From: Aradus depressus | Lineage: Eukaryota; Arthropoda; Insecta; Hemiptera; Aradidae | Direction: 5' to 3' | DNA: 64,000 bases | NCBI GenBank assembly: GCA_963662175.1 | Contig: OY759216.1 | Location: 41,743,087-41,807,086 of the forward strand | Shown: in pieces, positions 1 to 9,434 of the stretch | How positions within the stretch are numbered: the stretch's first letter is position 1 | How the letters are laid out: every line of letters starts with the position of its first letter | Program-made: the position numbers and the translations under genes | Notes under the pieces: model-generated | The model's input: the letters and a program-made list of their open reading frames with translations, nothing else | Told to the model about the DNA's origin: nothing | Databases searched by the model: none

Positions 1-182
1 AGTTTCCGTGGTTAGCGCTGCAGATTTTTTGTTATTCATTTGCTGCTGCTGCGCTTTGCATTTTTATAAAGTATAACATAAATGAAGATTTTGAGCGAGG
101 AAATGAAATGATCGAATTCATGTAGATTTAAAAAAGTGTAATATGACTTGTTTTGTACATGTACATTTAAGTAAAGCATAAT

Positions 183-475
183 GTTCGTTTATCCTAGAAA
201 AATCGTGAAAGAACTTCCTTTTTGAAGTGTTCTCGATGGTTTTCCAACAACTTTCTGTGCACTCTTAGCATGCAGAGACCATTGAGACGGTGTTGTACCA
301 TGGTAGATCTCAGCCGTGTCTTCACACGCTTCAGGATGCTAAATGTCCTCTTTACCATAGCTGTTGTGGGCGGCTGTGCCAAGCAAATCATCAACGCCTG
401 AATTGTCTGGGGGAAAAACTGCTCTGTTTCGTTCAAAACATCAATAAGGTGCCCCCCCCTGGCTACGCCCCTGTA
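183..475 (-). pseudogene. hAT transposase C-terminal remnant
   Basis: Reading the minus strand gives a short open stretch that contains the signature of the hAT dimerisation domain: a PPTTA-V-RTFS-L-R-K-R-RST core followed by RLNGLCML-VHR. In active hAT transposases this region mediates dimerisation near the C-terminus. The coding stretch starts almost directly at an end-like sequence (CAGGGGCGTAGCCAGG on the minus strand, near 458-473), so the catalytic N-terminal two thirds is missing. This looks like an internal-deletion derivative, with a terminal repeat fused to the last part of the transposase. The matching other end was not seen in the window. The family call rests on the motif only. 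Confidence 0.7.
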
Positions 476-492
476 CGCAACTGAACTTGGGT

Positions 493-605
493 AGACAAGA
501 CTCCCACAGTTGTGCTCATGTCCACCAGAGCGACGATAGAGCTCTCTGGCAGTTGGCCATATGACCTCGTTCCTAAAACCCGGAAATGAATAAAAAAAAA
601 AACAA
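493..605 (+). repeat. SINE-A copy, 3' half
   Basis: Matches the body of the tRNA-derived SINE family described at 62908-63240: CTCATGTCCACCAGAG, a GAAAGAGC-like block, GCGATATGACCTCG-like text and AAACCCGG. It ends in an A-rich tail near 591-612. The tRNA head is absent (5' truncated). It abuts the hAT remnant, and read on the minus strand it artificially extends that reading frame. Confidence 0.75.
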
Positions 606-639
606 CAACAGGTATTGTGTGAAAAAAGTCGACGGTGAT

Positions 640-970
640 TCACTGGCAATATACTTCCCCAGCACGAATGAATGGACTAAGTTGTTGCTCTCCCTCCAAA
701 CCCAATCTACTAGTTGGGCCAAACAGTTGATTTAATGTCGATACATTCATTACATCGGCAGTTACGGTTTTTGAGTTGAGCCCCCTCCTCTAATTTCCCC
801 TCTCTCTTGAAATTTCGTGTCATACATTCGTTATGTTGAGAGTTATCATGTTCAAAGATATAAACACAAAAACGATTTTTTTTTCCTTTTTTAAGGTAGG
901 AAACATCATCTGCTGTTCCGTTTGTTCCGGCAAACAACAACTGCTCTCCTTCCAAAACCAATCGACTATT
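640..970 (-). repeat. Dispersed repeat family C copy
   Basis: Minus-strand copy of the most abundant dispersed repeat in the window. Its hallmarks are a GTGATTCACTGGCAATATAC-like start, CCAATCTACTAGTTGGGC, a TCGATACATTCATTACATCG module, and the second, divergent module near 820-850. There is no coding capacity. The short open frames across it are incidental. Confidence 0.65.
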
Positions 971-1024
971 TGGGCTAAAATAAACAATGCTTGACTTATC
1001 TATACTATATACAGAAATAAAATA

Positions 1025-1195
1025 TGTCTTCCCACTGTTTTATTTTTGACCACGGAGGACCCACGCTTTGTGGGTGGGATGTACCACTGATGATGACGCT
1101 GTTGCATTGAAAAAACCGGTTCTGGTCAAAAATAAAACAGTGGGAAGACAACGTCTTTTATTTCTATGAGAAATCTCGTCCCACAACATCTTACC
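1025..1195. repeat. PLE-like tail unit with inverted arms and hammerhead-like core
   Basis: Contains CCACTGATGATGACGCTGTTGC, then a short GAAA-like block, a GG-TTCTGG hairpin and AAAATAAAACAGTGG. The same unit recurs near 14395-14500 and 47697-47945. A reverse-complement copy of AAAATAAAACAGTGGGAAGAC lies at 1025-1052, opposite the forward copy at 1124-1153, so the locus is a small inverted repeat. The CTGATGA...GAAA arrangement resembles hammerhead ribozyme cores, which are known from Penelope-like elements. The core here carries extra bases, so ribozyme activity is unproven. Confidence 0.5.
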
Positions 1196-1343
1196 ATCAC
1201 ATATGAATACTTGACTTAAATGGGGCATCTGAATCCTCATATTAAATGTTGTGTCGATACATACATTACATCGGCAGTTATTAGGGTTTTCGACTCTCCT
1301 CCCCTGATCCATCCCGTCCCTACTCTCATCGAATACTCTTATG
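1195..1343 (-). repeat. Family C copy, left part (split by hAT MITE)
   Basis: Carries the TCGATACATACATTACATCG module and the CTCCTCCCCTGATC stretch of family C. It is interrupted at 1343 by the hAT-type MITE and resumes at 2224, so the MITE is the younger insertion. Confidence 0.6.
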
Positions 1344-2215
1344 TAGGGATCTATCGATACAAGTAAATACAAGTAAAGTATCGATACTTTCATCCGATAC
1401 CAATTACTTTTGGTATCGATACTTATGTTTCGATAACAAGTCGGTATCAAATAGATATATAATGTATCGATTCAAAGTACTCGTTTCAAATTTCAACAAT
1501 TAAAAAAAAATCATATAAATTTTTCAATTCGTCAAAATCGTTCACCGTTTAATTTCTTACAATTTTCTTTTATTTGTTGTTGCAGTAAAATACTGAACTC
1601 AAATTCCGGATCACGGACAAATGACATATATCGATGGTGATAACCTGATGTGTGATGTGATCACGCAGTCTGCATGATGCGTCCTTATTTCTTACCTTAT
1701 TTACATTAAATTGTTTATCGTTTATGAAGGTATACGTTTGTTTAATTTTGAAGAGAACCGTGAACATTACATTTTGTCAATTACAAATTATAATGCTTGC
1801 AAAAAGTGTTTTAAAATAGTGAAATATTGTCGGAATACGAATAGTCTCCAGTAGTTTTATATCCTTAGTAAAAATAAATTTTATGTTTATTTTATAAGGT
1901 TTTTTATTACATTCAGTATGTTTTTAATACTATAATTTTATCTTATTAGATTTGATTTATTTGTTTCTTATGCCCACTACAAGATCTTATTTACTTATAT
2001 ATATCTTCCAAATTGTATTTGAATGCAATACGATTTTTATTTAAATTTATATACATTTATAGGTTTTTTAAAATTAATTATAACGAACTACTAGATTCAT
2101 TCGATACGAGTAGGTATCGATACTTTTTATTCGATACTGGAGTAATATCGAACGTTTTATTCGATACTACTTAAGAGGAAAAGTATCGATACTTTGTGGT
2201 ATCGATAGAACCCTA
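1344..2215. mobile_element. Non-autonomous hAT-type MITE with 8-bp TSD
   Basis: An 872-bp element with terminal inverted repeats TAGGGATCTATCGATAC (left) and TAGGGTTCTATCGATAC (right, reverse complement). It is flanked by the perfect 8-bp duplication CTCTTATG at 1336-1343 and 2216-2223; 8-bp duplications are a hallmark of hAT transposition. The subterminal zones (1344-1475 and 2100-2215) are dense in GTATCGATAC palindromes, probable transposase-binding clusters. The interior (about 1500-2090) is A+T-rich with no recognisable transposase. It sits inside a family C repeat. Confidence 0.88.
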
Positions 2216-2223
2216 CTCTTATG

Positions 2224-2460
2224 CCCCGTTTTCTCTGAGTGTTAAAATAATTCAGTCTTACATCAGAAAAATGTTGACTATTTCTATGCTCAGATAGTTC
2301 TACTAGGTGATAGCTTAGCCCCATTTCTTGAGGTTTCTGATGCATGTCCACTCTCATGATTCTGTGAGGCCTGCTACGAAGAGAAGCCCAGCCCCAGTTA
2401 AGCCATACTAGAGACCGCCTGTTGCCTCTGGCCATATCGATCCAGTACTGTCCTCAACAC
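2224..2460 (-). repeat. Family C related or unassigned sequence right of the MITE
   Basis: Continues the sequence interrupted at 1343 (CCCCGTTTTCTCTGAG...). It then passes into text with no clear motif, apart from scattered similarity to family C. No convincing coding region was seen here or through 2460-2990, which appears to be ordinary intergenic or intronic A+T-rich DNA. Confidence 0.4.
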
Positions 2461-3013
2461 CTGTTGGAGAGTCCTCCCCTCTCCTTCAACAAGTGTTACC
2501 TACCCTCCCTCCCATCAAAGAATACACCAAACACTCAGCTCAACTGCTAACTGCTTCCCCATCAATGCTGCCAACATGTCTTTCAATAATCCCCTCTTTC
2601 TCCTTCTTGGCTATAGGCTCTAGTGGCCTTCAGCCCCCTCACGCCATATTGCTGCCCAACATTTTATATATCTTCCCATTTAAGACAAAACTCCGCCTTC
2701 TGGTCGGTAAAACACAAATATTTTGATGGTTTGGGTCTTACCGTTAGCTGGATGTCACTTCTAAATTTAAACAATTATAACGGGAACGGTTGATTCCATG
2801 AATAAACGAAAAACCGTCTATTACGAAAAATGTTCCTTATGAAATTTCTGACTAACAATTTTTATCAAATTTGAAATAGGATCAATTTGCACTGAGTTAA
2901 AAAATTATAGAAATAATTCACCAGTTGATAAATAAAATAAACAATGAAATATACCTCATATTTTAATTATGTATTTATTTAGCAGGATTTGTGAAAAACT
3001 TGTTTTTTAAAAA

Positions 3014-3372
3014 CATATTTTTTTTTTTGACTGGAGGGGGAAATGCCAGTCACGCACATCCAGGGAAGATAGCCCTGGATAGTGTGGGGCTCGAGCCGTT
3101 GCCTAAAACCCCCTCCCTCGCCGATCCTGATTCCCTTCCGCCGAACTGACGGCCTGTCATTACTTCGCGGAAGGGAGGAAGGGTGGCTGGTAACTCCCCT
3201 TCTTCTGATCTTATTGCCGCTGCTGTTGTTCCTTGTCAGCCCTCTCCTGGAGGGCCAACCCACCCATGATGAGCGCTGCAAAATCGCAGCCTTCATCCCA
3301 CGACTCATGGGAGCGCAGCATAGCGTCCACGTAACTGGTAGCAGTCAGTGGGGCGCCCAGGGTCATAACATT
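3014..3372 (-). mobile_element. LINE 3' end with poly(A) and target-site duplication
   Basis: On the minus strand this is a 5'-truncated non-LTR retrotransposon. A short open stretch ends at TAA (3211-3213) and encodes an ORF2-like C-terminus rich in Asp, Glu and Gln (motif FAALIMGGLALQERADKEQQ). It is followed by a G+C-rich 3' UTR and an A-run (the T-run at about 3018-3028 on the plus strand). Near-identical flanks TTGTTTTTTAAAAA at about 3000-3013 and 3373-3387 fit a target-site duplication from target-primed reverse transcription. Base composition is clearly higher in G+C than the neighbourhood. The clade is not certain; R1- or I-like is my inference. Confidence 0.6.
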
Positions 3373-3392
3373 TTGTTTTTTTAAAAATAGCG

Positions 3393-3598
3393 GATCTGGT
3401 TATGTGTCAGGGATTCCGAAAATTTTCTACCAAAACCATTTACTTTTTGTAACTCCACTTGATGTATCCGAAGAAATAAAATGTTGACCCTCCCGTCGGT
3501 CCTTTTACTGAAACAGTCCAAATTCTCCTGATATAAGAGAAACATATAGTTCAAATGGAAATTTTTTTAGAATCCCTGACACATAACCGAAAAGATCC
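3393..3598. repeat. Short TIR (MITE-like) element, about 205 bp
   Basis: Bounded by the inverted repeat GGTTATGTGTCAGGGATTC (3399-3417) and its reverse complement (about 3570-3588). An outer GGATCT/AGATCC extension separates from the arm by a few bases on the right. The interior segment around 3462-3530 resembles 8740-8830, so the family is dispersed. There is no coding potential. A clear target duplication was not identified. Confidence 0.6.
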
Positions 3599-3758
3599 AA
3601 AAAAGCTACTTAGTTTTTCCCAAGACAAAATAAAAAAACAAAAAAACAATGAACTACATAAAGCTTGTCAGTTGATATGATGCAAGCGGGTGATATAATT
3701 TATAGTACATCACATTTTGTTCGTATAATTAATTGTTAATATTTTTTTTTTGTTACAG

Positions 3759-3893
3759 GAAGTATCGGTGTTCGTATTCGAGAAAAAATGTGCCGAAAAA
3801 CTACACAAACCGAAAAGAAAAGAGACGGTAACAGAACTTTTGCGAGGCAGCGTTCGGCAGTTGGAGAGGTACCGGCACCCCAAGATACTTCAG
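3759..3893 (+). CDS. SCYL2: SCYL2 exon: pseudokinase N-lobe
   Basis: A 45-codon phase 0-0 exon preceded by a pyrimidine tract and TTACAG, and followed by GTAGCT. The translation starts EVSVFVFEKKCAEKLHK and ends RQLERYRHPKILQ, matching the SCYL2 N-lobe (human counterpart region EVAVFVF...RLRHPRLL). SCYL2 is a SCY1-family pseudokinase linked to clathrin-coated vesicles and endosome-Golgi trafficking. The segment corresponds to the beta-2/beta-3 strands, with a VFEKK lysine, and to the helix-C region. The upstream exon carrying the start codon and the glycine-rich region was not found in bases 1-3758. The next exon is 6.4 kb downstream and joins in frame. Confidence 0.88.
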
Positions 3894-3989
3894 GTAGCTC
3901 TGAGTTTTGTTTTTCTGATTTAATTTTCAGCTTAAGGGGAATGCAAACTACTTAATAAAAAATAATATATATATGAAGTTAACATCATA
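3894..3989 (+). other. SCYL2: Start of SCYL2 intron, unremarkable
   Basis: Donor GTAGCT at 3894. The following bases are A+T-rich intron with no feature until the possible LTR-element leader. Confidence 0.6.
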
Positions 3990-4872
3990 CTAAAATTTAC
4001 AATTATTTTCATTTAATTTTAGTTTATTAAAATTTAACTTAGAAATAGGACTAAGTTGTATTTTCCAACTAACCTCTTTAAAATAATTCATATTATCAAA
4101 TTTTACTTTTAAACGATGGCCATTACCCAAATTTTCATATTTATAACCTTCACGATTTATTTTTGAAATCTGGTTATATTTTACTCGTATATCATAACCA
4201 TTCTTTTTAAATTTTATTTTTTCGAAATTAACTTTGTAAATAGAATCATCTCTAAATATATTTTTCAATGAACACCTACATTTTATTATTAATTACTTTC
4301 TCCTTATCTATTAATTTAGGGTTATTATTAATAGCGTTATTCTCTTTAAATTCTAACAAGTTATTTTGTTTTTCTAATATTATTTTATAATTTTCTTTTT
4401 CCTCAGTACTTTACTTTCTATTATTGGTACTATATTTGTTAGGTATATCATTTGTGCTAACGTCCTCGCACAATTTTGAAACTGTGATTAGTTGATTATT
4501 TACTTTCTCATAATTAACATTCATTTCTGCGGATAGTCTTTCAAAACTTAAATTTAAATCAGATTTAAATTCGGCTAAAATTTCCGATTGTTGCTCAATT
4601 TCAGATATAATTTGGGCCGTAATTTTATCTTCTTTCTCCAATTGTTGCTCAAATTTAATTTTCCGATTGTTGCTCGAATTTTGAATTTAAATTTTCCGTC
4701 ATTTGTCTTAGTATCTCCATAATAGTTTTCAACTTCGTATTCATCTCAATATTTGTCATGTTTGCTGTCTAGTTATGTCCAATAATATAATATAACTTAA
4801 TATTTAAAAAATTTATTGTTGTATGCCTTCACCCTTCACTCATTCATCATGTCCTAAGTTCGAGCGCCATTG
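3990..4872 (-). mobile_element. Possible degenerate LTR-retrotransposon leader and gag-like frame
   Basis: On the minus strand an ATG near 4759 opens a Glu/Lys/Asn-rich, coiled-coil-like frame (MTNIEMNTKLKTIMEIL...). After one frameshift it continues at 4641-4411 (EKEDKITAQIISEIEQQSE...) and then with further breaks to 3990. About 90 bases before the ATG lies TGGCGCTCGAACTTAGGAC (about 4854-4872), which looks like a tRNA primer-binding site, preceded by a ...TTACA LTR-end-like sequence. Small acidic coiled-coil gag starts of this style occur in arthropod Gypsy elements. No protease or reverse transcriptase was seen nearby, and the family call is weak. Confidence 0.35.
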
Positions 4873-4984
4873 TAATAACAGTAAGGTTTTCTTGTTAGGG
4901 AAAATATTAAAATTTAATTTAAAATCTTCAAGCTTCTTAAAATCCAACTATAATTTTTCCCAATATTACTTACTAACCATTATA

Positions 4985-5400
4985 TAGGGTAGGTAACGAA
5001 AATAAATTTGATAAATTGCTTTTCGCCAAAAAATTTACTTCATATGCTGCTGGAAAAAAAAAAAAAATGTGAACGAAATTATTTAATGAAAGAAGAAGAA
5101 AAATAGCAACAATCAAATCTTCTGGCTATATGTTGCTAGGGGTTTAGAGGAAGTGTGGAAACTTATTTTATTGCGAAATTTTATAAAAAAAACTTTACAG
5201 ACGGTAAAACGGCGTTTGATGAAGGTGTTTGGGTGTACTGAACAAGATTTTTGAATGACCTTTTAAAAACTGCATGTAACGAAAAGAATTTTGATAAATT
5301 GCCTTTCACCAAAACATTTACTCATATGCTGCAAAAAAAAAAAAAAAAAAAAAAGTGAACAAAATTATCTAATGAAAGAAGAAGGTAAATAGCAAAATAC
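4985..5400. repeat. Direct duplication of a ~120-bp A+T-rich segment
   Basis: The segment beginning GTAACGAAAATAAATTTGATAAATTGC at about 4992 (including CATATGCTGC, a long A-run and GAAATTATTTAATGAAAGAAG) recurs at about 5276-5396 with small changes. The offset is about 282 bp. The A-runs differ in length. Cause unknown: a partial LTR-like duplication, or a tandem copy of an unknown element. Confidence 0.55.
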
Positions 5401-5663
5401 TACTCTTATGATCTTAAAAATGGTCTTGGAAGTCTTAAAAGAAAAGAAGAGAAAAAGTTAGGAGATGATGGACGGGCCATTATGGGCTTTAAACGGCTTC
5501 GTGGTTTGGGTCCTTTTTGGTCTAATGAGAGCTTTTCAGAGGAGCCGTTTGTCAGGGTACCACCGCCTATGTGGTCTGAGGGAACCTGGTTAAGTGGTTA
5601 GTGGGCAAGTAGACTGTAGGGCGGGCTTTGTTGATTTGTGGGGGCTTTACACAATATAGGGGA
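5401..5663. other. Intronic stretch without recognisable feature
   Basis: Contains no convincing coding sequence or repeat that I can name, although bases 5480-5600 are less A+T-rich than the surroundings. Confidence 0.4.
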
Positions 5664-5686
5664 GGGGGGGGGGGGGGGGGGGGGGG
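5664..5686. repeat. Poly(G) run, 23 bases
   Basis: An uninterrupted G homopolymer. Comparable runs occur as poly(C) at 7095-7118 and poly(G) at 25907-25935. Such runs are prone to length error in sequencing and assembly. Confidence 0.95.
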
Positions 5687-5853
5687 TGCTTTCACTTCTG
5701 TCCCTGACTTGACGGCATTAGTCATGATTGGCTGTTGTTTGCGTTTCCTCTCCTATTCTATAAATGTCCCAATACATCTCTGTCGATTTAGTGGAACGCT
5801 AATAAAATAAATAAAAACAAAGAACTCGTTTAACTATTATATTGTATTATATT

Positions 5854-5878
5854 AACCCGCGATCTTGAGCTCAGCGCG
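5854..5878 (-). repeat. SINE-A tRNA-head fragment
   Basis: AACCCGCGATCTTGAGCTCA is the B-box side of the SINE-A tRNA-like head, seen here alone and truncated on both sides. Confidence 0.5.
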
Positions 5879-6037
5879 TTTGGTTACTGTATGATGTCAG
5901 CTACTCAAGACTCCAATAGTCCTTCCCAAAGAGTTGGGCTAACATGACCGCATAGTTAGAGCCCGTGCATGAGTCTAAATAACTAATTGGACGTCGAATT
6001 CCACGAACATGTTTAACTTTTATATTGTCTAAACAAT

Positions 6038-6485
6038 ATGCAAGAAGGGTAGAGTCAAGGAAGTTTCGAGATGCAAGAAGGGTAGAGTCAAGGATGTTCC
6101 GAGATGCAAGAAGGGTAGAGTCAAGGAAGTTTCGAGATGCAAGAAGGGTAGAGTCAAGGAAGTTTCGAGATGCAAGAAGGGTAGAGTCATGGATGTTCCG
6201 AGATGCAAGAAGGGTAGAGTCAAGGAAGTTTCGAGATGCAAGAAGGGTAGTCATGGATGTTCCGAGATGCAAGAAGGGTAGTCATGGATGTTCCGAGATG
6301 CAAGAAGGGTAGAGTCAAGGAAGTTTCGAGATGCAAGAAGGGTAGTCATGGATGTTCCGAGATGCAAGAAGGGTAGTCATGGATGTTCCGAGATGCAAGA
6401 AGGGTAGTCATGAATGTTCCGAGATGCAAGAAGGGTAGTCATGAATGTTCCGAGATGCAAGAAGGGTAGTCATGGATGTTCAGAG
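6038..6485. repeat. 31/33-bp minisatellite, 14 copies
   Basis: Fourteen head-to-tail units start ATGCAAGAAGGGTAG. Eight are 33 bp (with AGAGTCAAGG or AGAGTCATGG) and six are 31 bp (with TCATGG or TCATGA, a 2-base deletion). The second half alternates between AAGTTTCGAG and ATGTTCCGAG. Long-type units dominate the left and short-type units the right, with one long unit (6298-6330) among short ones, which suggests duplication of blocks. Open frames across it on both strands are by-products of the repeat. It is immediately preceded by a TTTATATTGTCTAA motif also present near 62012. Confidence 0.95.
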
Positions 6486-6729
6486 AGAGGGGCCATTCAT
6501 AAATTACGTAAAGCTTTTTTAAAGCTAATTTGACCCCCTCCCCCATTGAAAGGTATCATCATTGAAAAATTTCAACTAACCCCCCCCCCTTGATAAGAAA
6601 TTTTCGTAAGAAATGATCGTATTGATAACATAAAAGACAGTATGATTAAGAAATATTATTTATTGCAATTTTATTTCGATTAATCGTCTTAACTTTTTCA
6701 TTGCTGCATTAAATTACTTTTTTTTTTTG

Positions 6730-6842
6730 GCCTTATGTACAGTGCATATTAGCCATGTCAATGTGTTATCTAGTTATATTTACGACATCCATGGCCCCGG
6801 GAGGGAATTCTAGCTACGAAATAAAACTTACTCCCGGACGGG
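6730..6842 (-). repeat. SINE-B copy, 3' part
   Basis: The reverse complement reads CCCGTCCGGGAGTAAGTTTTATTTCG, then CTCCCTCCCGGGGCCATGGATG and ACATTGACATGGCTAATATGCAC, matching 61009-61115. The tRNA-like head is missing. Nested in the TIR element at 6485-7150. Confidence 0.8.
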
Positions 6843-7094
6843 ATAATTAAACTACTTCAAATAAAATATATAAATAGCATAAAATATATAAATAAAATAT
6901 ATAAATCGATAATTAATCCAAACTTTACTTATTTATTTATCCATGGACTGACTAACCAGTCTGATATTGAATTAAACACAGGGATGACTGGTTCATTATT
7001 TTGTTTAGAAGTAGATTTTAAATTCAAAAACTTACATAAGATCAAATTCTTTACCTTCCTCCCCCATAGTAAGAATTAGTAATATTAAGCTTAT

Positions 7095-7118
7095 CCCCCC
7101 CCCCCCCCCCCCCCCCCC
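7095..7118. repeat. Poly(C) run, 24 bases
   Basis: Uninterrupted C homopolymer near the right end of the TIR element. Confidence 0.95.
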
Positions 7119-7369
7119 TAAATGCCTTACGTAATTTATGAATGACCCCAGAGTGGAAATAAAAAAAATGCAAAGGAATGTTGGGAAGTTTGAGGCTGAA
7201 CAAACACCAGCCTGACTACCACATAATTAGCAAAATGGTTCGTGAGGAGGGGGTAGCCCATGCCAAAGCCAGGTCGGGGGTGTGTTCCTAGTGGTCAGCG
7301 TCGTTCGGAGACTGGTCTGAAGAATTACCAGGCACTCACCCCCTACTCCCTTTTATACAACTTATCATT

Positions 7370-7800
7370 ACATACGAGTTGAGCCCTCTCCTCTCTGGGC
7401 GATTTGGCTGAAAATAAATAGGCCTTAATGGGTTTTATATAAACATATAAAATTTCGTGCCAATGCATTCATTCAATCGGAAGTTATCATGTTCATATAC
7501 ACACAACATGAAATTCCGTTGAGAACTCAACATCGAGTTTCTGACAGATTACATAACTTCCCGAATACTTCATATAGCTAGGGAGATAAAATGTCCTTTC
7601 AGTCTGTGTTCGACAGAATGAATGAATCGATAACTGACGAGATACATATCGTACACACAAACACGCATAGACAGAAATCATCGTGAAAATGGTCAAAACG
7701 TATTCAAGGAACCTTGAAACGTAAAAATCCGTTGAAAACTCGATTTCGGATTTTCACACGATCACACTATTTTCTCATATTATAGATTTAAGAAATTAAT
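7370..7800 (-). repeat. Family C copy, long
   Basis: A minus-strand copy containing GAGTTGAGCCCTCTCCTC, GGCGATTTGGCTGAAAATAAATAGG, ACATATAAAATTTCGTGCC, CAATGCATTCATTC and the terminal ACATGAAATTCCGTTGAGAACTCAACATCGAGTTTCTGACAGATTACATAACTTCC section. This is one of the more complete copies. It is followed by a partial repeat of the terminal section (7720-7760). Confidence 0.7.
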
Positions 7801-8154
7801 AAAGATGTACTATTCGAATTTTTATGAAAAATAATTTAATTCGATTTTTTTTTTGTTGCCTTCGAATGTTGGAGTAGTTTAGTTGGTAAATGGTTTCGGA
7901 TTGGAGCGCGTGGACCTTGAATGATGACAAATGTGTGACAGCTATGGAAGGTTCTGTGTGTAGCCACTGTGTGTAGTCCCCTCCTATCTGGGTTTGACAC
8001 CTCAATTAGGCGCTAGTCTCGACTCATATGTCCCGTCTCCCTCTCATCTCTCCATGAATGGTTCGCTTTGATTCGATTCGATTTGTATAAAATGTACGAT
8101 ACATTTATTTATTAAATGGATTCCAGTTTTCCTGTGTCAAGACCAAATGGGTAT

Positions 8155-8410
8155 TCGTTTTTTGGTGCAAAATTTCAGGAAGGGTGAGTTTGAGTTCACA
8201 ATTTAGAAGTGTGAAGTTTTTTGGGAAAAAGTGTTAAAAAACTTGAATTTAACAATATTTCGCAAATCATTTCTACCATCTTCCTTCAACGCCAAATAAA
8301 TATGCGTCGTCCATATGGGGTTTTGAATTCACATATAAAATTTCGTGCCGACGCATTCATTGGAAGTTACCGTGTTCATATACACAATAGTTTTACTCTA
8401 TGATTTCTTT
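8155..8410 (-). repeat. Family C fragment
   Basis: Contains GGGGTTTTGAATTCACATATAAAATTTCGTGCCGACGCATTCATTGGAAGTTACCGTGTTCATATACACA, here interrupted by local changes. The bases between 7800 and 8155 show no nameable feature. Confidence 0.6.
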
Positions 8411-9235
8411 ATGTACTTTAAATTTTTCACTGCAATTTATTTAGTCATATTTTATTTTTCATTATTTTTTTTTTTAGTATATATTTATTATTTTGTATAT
8501 ACTTTATATTATTATTGTTCTTGTTTTATTTTCATATTATTGTATATCTGTGTGACTACAATATAATATATATGTATGTTTGTGTAGCCACACAGACATC
8601 AAATTCACTTTTGGTTTCATATAGCCGATGGTAATATGCAAATAAAAAACTCTAGAGAAACTCTACAGCATCACTATTGACTGAGGGCAGGGTAAAATTG
8701 TAATATTTCGGCTACATGATATGAAAAGAACAAATCTATTTATACAAATCATATTATGTATCCAAAAGAACAAAATGTTTACCTTCTCGTCGGCCATCTT
8801 AGTAAAACAGCCTAATATTACAGGCCTTATATTCCCCGAGCTCTTTACGAAATGTACACAATCTTCAGAGAATCACTGCTGCTTCTACAATAACATTGGT
8901 TGCTATCAAAGGCAAATCGCAACTTATGGCAGCGCTTTGTAGAGTGCTAATAAAGTGGTAGAAAACATATGTGTTGCCTTAGTTACTGCTCTCTGCTTCT
9001 GAAATTGTTATATTGGAAAGTTTATCCCCTGATGCACATTTACAGATTGTCCACAATAGTCCACCTCCCTCTGCGTCATTTCTACTTCTACCTCTTATTA
9101 CGAAGTTATAATTAATACGATGAAGGGAAAGTTATGTATAAAGGGTTAATTTAAGTTCACCTTCCAATCAGATATTTGTAAAGTTGTCAGGTGCAGCCAT
9201 ATGGGAAATGTGAAATTTGAAAAAACTTTTGGATA
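8411..9235. other. Unassigned A+T-rich intron
   Basis: Low-complexity T-rich DNA. One segment at about 8740-8830 matches the interior of the short TIR element at 3393-3598, so it is probably a relic of that family. No exon was recognised. Confidence 0.4.
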
Positions 9236-9434
9236 TTGATTTTAGGTTTTATTCAGTATTAAGATAAAAGTTAATAATAATACGATAACTTGTTTTAATA
9301 TAATGAATTTGCCGACCCCCGATGGAGGCCATACCTATTGATTTTAGGTTTTATTCAGTATTAAGATAAAAGTTAATAATAATACGATAACTTGTTTAAA
9401 TATAATGAATTTGCCGACCCCCGATGGAGGCCAC
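9236..9434. repeat. 102-bp tandem duplication at a LINE 3' end
   Basis: The segment TTGATTTTAGGTTTTATTCAG...CCGACCCCCGATGGAGGCCA occurs twice in a row (9236-9332 and 9338-9434) with almost no change. It lies at the 3' end (minus strand) of the I-like LINE remnant, so the duplication probably involves the LINE's terminal UTR. Confidence 0.8.

Larger units (their letters stand above)
6485..7150. mobile_element. TIR element with nested SINE-B
   Basis: The left end GGGGCCATTCATAAATTACGTAA (6487-6509) is the near-perfect reverse complement of the right end TTACGTAATTTATGAATGACCCC (7127-7149). The interior is non-coding and includes a C-run and a minus-strand SINE-B copy at 6730-6842. The ends resemble a type of DNA-transposon terminus common in insects, but no transposase remains, so the superfamily is left open. 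Confidence 0.7.

Noticed and set aside
6025..6312. Open frames on both strands across the 31/33-bp repeat
   Set aside because: The period, not selection, keeps the frames open; they are lost where 31-bp units begin.
6038..6485. CRISPR-like array
   Set aside because: Units are directly adjacent with no spacers, and the genome is eukaryotic.
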